From assembly GCA_040882465.1 (NCBI GenBank), contig JBBEBG010000025.1:1-64000 (forward strand): a stretch of DNA of 64,000 nt, in the 5' to 3' direction. The notes below the pieces were generated by a model. The model saw only the letters and a list, made by a program, of their open reading frames with translations, searched no databases and was not told where the DNA came from. Origin of the DNA: Gemmatimonadota bacterium (lineage in GTDB: Bacteria > Gemmatimonadota > Gemmatimonadetes > Longimicrobiales > Gaopeijiaceae). The position numbers and the translations under genes are program-made. Each line of letters starts with the position of its first letter. Positions within the stretch are counted from its first letter, which is position 1. Below are positions 59,601 through 64,000 of this stretch, in pieces.

Positions 59601-60307
59601 CCTGGTACTCCGCGATCGGGGTCGTGGAGGAAGCGCTCGGCCGCGAAGAGATGCGCCGACTCCTCCGCTGGATGAGGGAGCCGTATCCGGTCGAGCCACA
59701 AAACGTCCCGCTCCTTCAGGCCGCGAACGACTACCTCCTATATCGGAAAGGGCCCTTCGCGATGTTCGCTCTGAGGGAGTACGTCGGGGCGGACGCGGTG
59801 AACGGCGCCCTTCGGCGGTTGCTCGAGGTGCACGCGCAGGAAGGGGCGCCCCTACCGACGACGCTCGACCTTTATCGCGAGCTTCAGGCGGTCACGCCGG
59901 ACTCGCTCAAATCCCTCCTCCACGATCTCTTCGAGGCCAACACCACCTGGGAGTTCGAGGCGGAGCGCGCCACGGCGGAGCCCACCGACGAACGTACCTG
60001 GCGAGTGACCCTCGACGTGCGGGCCCGGAAGGTGGTGATGGACAACGCAGGGGCCGCAGCCGAGATGCCGATGGACGACTGGGTGCAGGTCGGTGTCTTC
60101 GCGGCTCCAGAGGAAAGCGGGGATCCGGGTCAGAAAGACGAGGAGCTCGGCGAGCCGCTCTATCTCGAGTTGCATCGCATCTCGTCCACCGAGCCGACGA
60201 TCACGGTTACGGTGCGGAGCGAGCCCGGATGGGCCGGTATCGATCCGTATCACCTGCTCGACTGGGAGGAAGACGAAAATGTCGCGGAGGTGGCGACCGA
60301 GAGCTGA
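56690..60307 (+). CDS. ABC-2-type permease fused to an M1-family peptidase
   Basis: 1205 residues. Residues 1-620 contain two ABC-2-like membrane modules (about six helices each, the second beginning near 330), and residues about 640-1205 an M1 aminopeptidase-like domain. The zinc site is HEVGH (944-948) with Glu968 20 residues later in VLSESLAWYS, and GFGLHAEASTITY stands at the substrate-anchoring position. Such ABC-M1 fusions are known from Bacteroidetes, Gemmatimonadota and Acidobacteria but their substrate is not. Coupled to the ATPase by overlapping codons. Confidence 0.9.
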   Translation: MKLWSTFRFELAYQLRRGSTWLYLPALALIAFAQVVGGYLPDARYGGFLLTAPYVVAYVTAVCSLIWLLVAAYVAGDAAARDVETGMFPLNYASPVRKAEYLGGRFLAAFVLNALILLAVPAGIWLGMHAPEVEAEIRGPFWPEAYLSAYAFLALPSAFVGTAIQFAFAALGRRAIASYVGGVLLLVVTFAGAVGLPLLLDWDVARWFDPIGVMGLLPDSPTSGWTTLELNSRLTWLDGSLLLNRLLWIGIGLATLVVTHTRFRFEHPTPNRWWSRLSRPGQTVAPTPVGSGSLGSAAISVPEVGRTFDFRTRARQTLAVAVEAFGKTVTTWISLLLLGVVALFALASVDNQGDMGIPMVRSTDLVLFSLQNPGAPPAYLIIPVLIVYWAGELVWRERDAGVSEIVDAAPVPDWVLFLGKFMSLGLLIGVCMAIQITAGVLVQVTTGEFDIQIGRYLQVLFGLQLTHYLLSGLLVLVIQEVVNQKQVGHLLTVVASVLMLGGPEFGLPEFLAYGFDPGWSYTEMSDFGASLGPWMRYQLYWTAWALLFAVVARLLWVRGKEEGIGARVRAARRRFTGPTAWTGASAVFLTLTLGGFVFYHTRVLNASLTPVEAMERLAEYERRFGQFAEVPQPRLTGTSLEVELYPERREVEIRGTHRLVNDDLVPIDSVHLEPRSDVETFGIEFDRSARLVLDDEELDHRIYALEEPLQPGDSLDLRFEVRFRPRVFPTGSVDASVVANGTVLNSQEWLPAIGYQRGRELGNVAQRQAHGLPPRPAIPSLYDLDAREVRSWAGERIAIDVVVGTAEDQTAIAPGLLREAWTEEGRRYFRYSTDAPIGNEYIIASADYALHEGEWNAVAIQIFHDPRHVEHLDRIVQSVRASLDHYTEQFGPYPYSYIRFVEQRGPGFGLHAEASTITYREWFNLMNPETDPELPDVPFAVVAHEVGHQWWGAQLGYAFVEGAGVLSESLAWYSAIGVVEEALGREEMRRLLRWMREPYPVEPQNVPLLQAANDYLLYRKGPFAMFALREYVGADAVNGALRRLLEVHAQEGAPLPTTLDLYRELQAVTPDSLKSLLHDLFEANTTWEFEAERATAEPTDERTWRVTLDVRARKVVMDNAGAAAEMPMDDWVQVGVFAAPEESGDPGQKDEELGEPLYLELHRISSTEPTITVTVRSEPGWAGIDPYHLLDWEEDENVAEVATES

Positions 60308-60417
60308 GGGTGGGAAGGTTGGATCACGGTGCGCTACGACACTCCCTCACGGGCAACGCTGGAACCTTCAATCCTTAGCACGGGCAAGCGTCACGGCTAG
60401 GTCCTCGCCCGGTCGTT

Positions 60418-61869
60418 TCATCGCCTCCACAAGTCCGGATAAAACAGGAGCAATACCGTGAAGATCTCGAGGCGGCCGATGAGCATGAGCGCGATCAGGA
60501 CGAGCTGGGACGCGGGATCCATCCAGCCGTAGTTCTCGACCGCGCCGACCTCGCCGAGCCCCGGTCCGATATTGGCGATCGTGGCCACGCTCGCTCCGAT
60601 GGCGGTTTCCAGGTCATGACCCAACCCCGCGAGGACGAGGATTCCCGCGAAGAAGATCCCCAAGAAGAGAAGGACGAACCCGAGGATGTTGAGAACCTCC
60701 GAGTCCTGAAGCGCCTTCGAGCCCATCGGCGTCACGACGACCGCGCGTGGATGGAGGTTTCGGCGCAGCTGCGATATCCCCGCCTTCAGGAGCACGAACA
60801 TCCGCATGGACTTGATTCCGCCGCCCGTGGAGCCGGCCATCCCTCCCATCAGCATCAGCGCGACGAGGACGAGCTGCGGCGCGAGCGGCCACCCTCCGTA
60901 ATCCGAAGTGACGAAACCGGTCGTCGTTCCCACCGACACGACCTGGAAGAGGGTATCCCGGAACACCCGCTCCACGCCGAGTCCCGCGCCCGCGTCCGAG
61001 AGGAAGAGGAAGGGGAAGATCCCCAGCGTGGCGATGAGAAAGGCTCCCGTGTAAAAGCGCCACTCCAAGCTCGCCCAGTAGCCGCGGAATTTCCCCGAAA
61101 GGGCCCGGAAGTGGAGGACGAAGTTCACGCCGGCCAGGTACATGAAGAGGATGAGGACGTACTGGACGAAGCGAGACTCGTATGCGGCCGCTGAGGCGTT
61201 TCGCGTGGAAAACCCGCCGGTCGGCATCGCTGTGAAGGCGTGGTTCAACGCGTCGAAGGGGGAGAGGCCGCCCGCCATGAGGAGGAGGAACAGAATCAGG
61301 GTGAGTCCGGCATACACGACCCAGAGGAGCTTCGCCGTTTGTGTGATCCTCGGGGAAAGGCGTTCTGAGACGGGACCCGGCACCTCGGCCCGGAAGAGGT
61401 GCATCCCTCCGACCCCCAGGAAGGGGAGGATCGCGACGCCGAGAAGGATGATTCCCATCCCCCCGAGCCACTGTGTCAGCGACCGCCAGAAGAGGATTCC
61501 CTGTGGGAGCGCCTCCACGTCGGGGAAGACGGTGGCGCCTGTCGTCGTAAGTCCCGAGACCGCCTCGAAAAACGCCGCAACGGGACTCTCCACGACACCT
61601 GACAGGAGGAAGGGAAGGGCGCCGACGATCCCGACCACGATCCAGGTGAGCGAAACCACGGCGTACCCTTCGCGGATCGTCAGGCTACCCTTGAGCTTCG
61701 TCGTGCTCATCCCCACGAGTCCGAGCGTCGCGGAAATGACGGTGCTGATGAGGAAGGCCGGCAGATCGGGGCCGCCGTATCCCCATGCCACGATCGTGCT
61801 GGCGAGTAGTGCTGCGCTGAATACAACGAGGACGACGCTGATCGTGAAGATCAGGTGTCGGAAGCTCAC
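60418..61869 (-). CDS. trkH: Trk-type potassium uptake protein TrkH
   Basis: 483 residues with about ten membrane segments. P-loop selectivity filters: SGLTTTGATVFPDVE, NHAFTAMPTGGFSTRN, VVSVGTTTGFVTSDYG and SVATIANIGPGLGEVG, the four TrkH loop repeats. It imports K+ under control of TrkA. The GTG at 61869 overlaps the TrkA stop (GTGA), so both form an operon. Confidence 0.95.
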   Translation of the reverse strand: MSFRHLIFTISVVLVVFSAALLASTIVAWGYGGPDLPAFLISTVISATLGLVGMSTTKLKGSLTIREGYAVVSLTWIVVGIVGALPFLLSGVVESPVAAFFEAVSGLTTTGATVFPDVEALPQGILFWRSLTQWLGGMGIILLGVAILPFLGVGGMHLFRAEVPGPVSERLSPRITQTAKLLWVVYAGLTLILFLLLMAGGLSPFDALNHAFTAMPTGGFSTRNASAAAYESRFVQYVLILFMYLAGVNFVLHFRALSGKFRGYWASLEWRFYTGAFLIATLGIFPFLFLSDAGAGLGVERVFRDTLFQVVSVGTTTGFVTSDYGGWPLAPQLVLVALMLMGGMAGSTGGGIKSMRMFVLLKAGISQLRRNLHPRAVVVTPMGSKALQDSEVLNILGFVLLFLGIFFAGILVLAGLGHDLETAIGASVATIANIGPGLGEVGAVENYGWMDPASQLVLIALMLIGRLEIFTVLLLFYPDLWRR

Positions 61870-63209
61870 GCGAGAAGCTCCTCGACCGCGGTGATCGCTT
61901 CGGGAAGCACGAAGAAGATCGCGTGATCACCGGCCTGAAGGGCGTCCGATCCCCGGGGCATGATGACCTTCTCGTTCCGGACGATTCCGCCCAGGAGCGC
62001 GCCGTGCGGGAAGCGGATGTCGCGGAGCTTGTGGCCGGCGAGGGAGGCGGAGGCGCCGATCACCGTTTCCATCGCCTCGGCATCGGTCCCCGTGAGTGTG
62101 GCGACGGACGCGATCTGGCCGCGACGCACGTAGCGCAAGATGGCATTCGCCGCCGAGATGCGGGGAGACACGGCCGCGTCGAGCCCGACCCGTTCGATGA
62201 GCGCCATGTACTCCATCTTGTGAATCAAAGGAATGGCTCTCCGGGCCCCGCACGTCTTCGCGAGGAGGGCCGCGAGCATGTTTACCTCGTCCCGGTTCGT
62301 GAGCGCGACGAAGCCATCGATCCCCTCGACGCCCTCCATCTCGAGCAGATCCAGGTCGGTGGTGTCGCCGTGGAGGATGAGCGCGCCCGTGAGCATCTCG
62401 GCGAGCTCGCGGCACCGGTCCTTATCGGACTCGAGAATGGTGCAGGCGATGTCGTGGTGGAGGAGGTGGCGGGCGAGGTAGACCGCCTCGTCGCTTCCGC
62501 CCCCGATCATGACCCTGCGAAGCTTGAAGGGATCGTGCCCCGCGAGGGTCGGAAGGGCACGGATTCCCGATGCGGGACCCATGACGAAGATCTTGTCCCC
62601 CGCCTCGATCATGGTCGAGCCGGTGGGGATTTCCGTCGCGCCACCGCGTACCACCGCGGCGACCACGAAGTCGAGGCCGCCGGATCGCTTGTCGATCTCC
62701 GTCATCGTCCTGCCGGCAACGGGGGCGCCCGGCAGGACCTTCATCCCCACGAGCTCGATCCGTCCCCCCGCGAAGCGCGCGAGGTCGGTCGCCGCGGAGG
62801 TGTTGAGGAGTCCGAAAGCTTCCCACGCGCACTCCTGTTCCGGACCGATCATCAGGTCCACGCCCAGGTCTTCGCCGGAGAGGGTCCCCTGGACCGAGTA
62901 GTACTCCGGGTGGCTGATCCGCGCGACCTTCACCTTGACCCCGCGGTGCAAGGCGAACATGCAGGCGACGAGGTTCACCTCGTCCGAGCCGGACACCGCC
63001 ATGAGGATGTCGGCCTTCCCCAAACCGGCCCCCTCCAGGACCGGAAGTGCGGCACCGTTCCCCTCGATCGCGAGGGCGTCGAGGTTGTCCGCGGCGCGCC
63101 GGACCTTCTCCGGGTCGCTATCCACGATGGTGACGTCGTGCGCCTCCTCCGCGAGTCGCCGCGCCAGGTAAAAACCCACGGCTCCCGCGCCTACGATCAG
63201 GACTCGCAA
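61866..63209 (-). CDS. trkA: Trk potassium transport regulator TrkA
   Basis: 447 residues with two RCK-N/RCK-C pairs. The first Rossmann motif is RVLIVGAGAVGFYLARRLAE and the second RRVMIGGGSDEAVYLARHLL, each followed by a C-domain (VGMKVLPGAPVAGRTMTEID and VIGASASLAGHKLRDIRFP). It binds NAD/ATP and controls TrkH. The TTG at 63209 begins the Rossmann strand and is the only reasonable start, though no ribosome binding site is visible. First gene of the trkA-trkH operon. Confidence 0.93.
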   Translation of the reverse strand: MRVLIVGAGAVGFYLARRLAEEAHDVTIVDSDPEKVRRAADNLDALAIEGNGAALPVLEGAGLGKADILMAVSGSDEVNLVACMFALHRGVKVKVARISHPEYYSVQGTLSGEDLGVDLMIGPEQECAWEAFGLLNTSAATDLARFAGGRIELVGMKVLPGAPVAGRTMTEIDKRSGGLDFVVAAVVRGGATEIPTGSTMIEAGDKIFVMGPASGIRALPTLAGHDPFKLRRVMIGGGSDEAVYLARHLLHHDIACTILESDKDRCRELAEMLTGALILHGDTTDLDLLEMEGVEGIDGFVALTNRDEVNMLAALLAKTCGARRAIPLIHKMEYMALIERVGLDAAVSPRISAANAILRYVRRGQIASVATLTGTDAEAMETVIGASASLAGHKLRDIRFPHGALLGGIVRNEKVIMPRGSDALQAGDHAIFFVLPEAITAVEELLA

Positions 63210-63427
63210 GGGGAGGGTCTTGGATGTGGGGAAGTGGGTGGCAGGACCGGGGGAAGCTTGCCCACGCTCGAATCTGGGTGGGGAAGGTATACGGGGGTGG
63301 CTGGTAGGTAAAGCGGAGGGGCGCGGACGCCTTGCAGCGGCCGTTCCGAAGCGGCGTGGCAACCGCTACGTGACCCTCGCCACGCGGAACCCACTGGGCG
63401 CGCCAGAGGGCGCGCGAGGAGACTCAG

Positions 63428-63631
63428 ATGACGCGGAACGTCGGGGATCGATATTCCTGCGAAAGCTGCGGCGCCCAGCTCGTCTACGAGAAGGGGTGCC
63501 CCTGTCCCCCCTCCATGCCCCACTCCGAAGCCTGCTGCGGAAAACAGATGAAGCTGCCGAGCCGGGAAGGGGCGGGGGGCGGGGGACGCACCGCTAGGGG
63601 CTCTCTGGGCCTGCGCGGAGGGGATGCGTAG
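63428..63631 (+). CDS. Small cysteine-rich (zinc-ribbon) protein
   Basis: 67 residues starting TRNVGDRYSCESCGAQLVYE with eight cysteines in CxxC and paired positions (CESCG, GCPCPP, ACCGKQM). GAGGAGA lies 6 nt before the ATG. Resembles small desulforedoxin/rubredoxin-like metal proteins; function unknown. The Gly/Arg-rich end after residue 48 is less certain. Confidence 0.7.
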   Translation: MTRNVGDRYSCESCGAQLVYEKGCPCPPSMPHSEACCGKQMKLPSREGAGGGGRTARGSLGLRGGDA

Positions 63632-63655
63632 GGGGGGCGGACGCGCCCCCGGCGC

Positions 63656-64000
63656 TCAACGCCTGAGGCCGGGCCGGTCGCGCGATCGGGCGAGAGGTGT
63701 ACGGGAAGGAAACCGGCGAATCCAACTCTCCCATCCCTTCCGCATTCGTTCGCGGACCCGCTTCGGCTTCTCGGCGAAGAGGCGGCGGCCTTCGGGGAGC
63801 GCCCAATCCTGAAGCTCCCCCCGGCGACTCCCCATCACCTCCTCCAGAATCGCGACGGCTTCGGAATCGAAGCGGCCGGGCTCACGGTGGAGCGCCTCCC
63901 CAAGCACTGCGAGGTCGTGTTCCTCGCCCAGGCGGGTCGCGAGCTGCTTGACCCTTTTGTGCCTCGCGCCCAGGACGGCCGGCCAGACCGGCCGGAGGAT
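63656..64000 (-). CDS. CHAD-domain protein, partial (continues beyond the window)
   Basis: The last about 115 codons of a minus-strand gene that enters at the right edge. WPAVLGARHKRVKQLATRLG and EEHDLAVLGEAL match the helical, His-rich LGEEHDLAVL signature of CHAD domains, which bind polyphosphate. The C-terminus ends RRFPSRTPLARSRDRPGLRR. The N-terminal part, perhaps with a CYTH domain, lies outside. Confidence 0.8.
   Translation of the reverse strand: MLRPVWPAVLGARHKRVKQLATRLGEEHDLAVLGEALHREPGRFDSEAVAILEEVMGSRRGELQDWALPEGRRLFAEKPKRVRERMRKGWESWIRRFPSRTPLARSRDRPGLRR

Noticed and set aside
1-64000. tRNA, rRNA, CRISPR arrays and insertion sequences
   Set aside because: I looked for T-loop-like sequences, direct repeats with spacers and transposase motifs and found none convincing; GGTTCGA-like strings fall inside protein genes. 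A tRNA or IS search program should confirm this.

Overview
The window looks like a chromosomal contig from a GC-rich Gram-negative soil or environmental bacterium. Lipid A and outer-membrane functions (LpxR-like deacylase, outer-membrane barrels), several FtsX-type permeases of the acidobacterial duplicated permease (ADOP) type with a PadR regulator, and a DUF5777-like protein point towards Gemmatimonadota or Acidobacteriota. This is an inference from gene content only; there is no rRNA or marker gene that settles it. I recognised no rRNA, tRNA, CRISPR array, insertion sequence or prophage.

Layout. 0-11.3 kb: ADOP permeases, including a translationally coupled padR-ADOP-ADOP operon with an inverted repeat that covers the padR ribosome binding site, a C-terminal ADOP remnant, and an AbiEii-like toxin gene broken by an in-frame amber codon. 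11.3-15.7 kb: a small stress protein, a lipoprotein alpha/beta hydrolase, and a secreted Gly-rich/FN3 gene wrecked by several frameshifts. 15.8-18.9 kb: a metal (probably zinc) uptake operon, porin-like protein - ZnuA - ZnuB, behind a promoter whose spacer is a Fur/Zur-type palindrome; the ATPase is missing. 19-24.2 kb: MscS channel, trypsin-fold protease, LpxR-like protein, methyltransferase, and an AbrB/PIN toxin-antitoxin module with a 25-nt perfect palindrome.

24.3-52.1 kb is the most coherent part: a stress and dormancy island. It carries two related APH-fold proteins (one fused to a P-loop kinase), BON protein, Hsp20, PRPP synthetase plus phosphoribosyltransferase, a dienelactone-hydrolase-like enzyme, CapA-like phosphatase, a small zinc-ribbon protein, uridine phosphorylase, RtcB ligase with archease, dodecin, a GroEL without GroES, two CBS proteins, PolX, a ribosome hibernation factor fused to a cold-shock domain, and an FtsH protease. 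I found eight -24/-12 (sigma-54) promoter-like elements with exact GG-N10-GC spacing. Seven sit upstream of these genes or operons and one has no gene behind it, so I propose that the island is a sigma-54 regulon. Within and around it lie many gene remnants (LOG family, ACP-AMP ligase, PAS protein, Usp, ACP, dCTP deaminase, VOC), which suggests repeated deletion and recombination.

45.3-49.8 kb holds a NodB-like deacetylase with an altered metal motif, an acyltransferase-cytochrome c-ferric-reductase-like operon and an outer-membrane barrel. 52.5-55.5 kb holds a lipoprotein and two further toxin-antitoxin loci. 55.7-60.3 kb is an ABC ATPase followed by a 1205-residue ABC permease fused to an M1 peptidase. 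60.4-63.2 kb encodes the TrkA/TrkH potassium system, and a CHAD-domain protein runs off the right edge.
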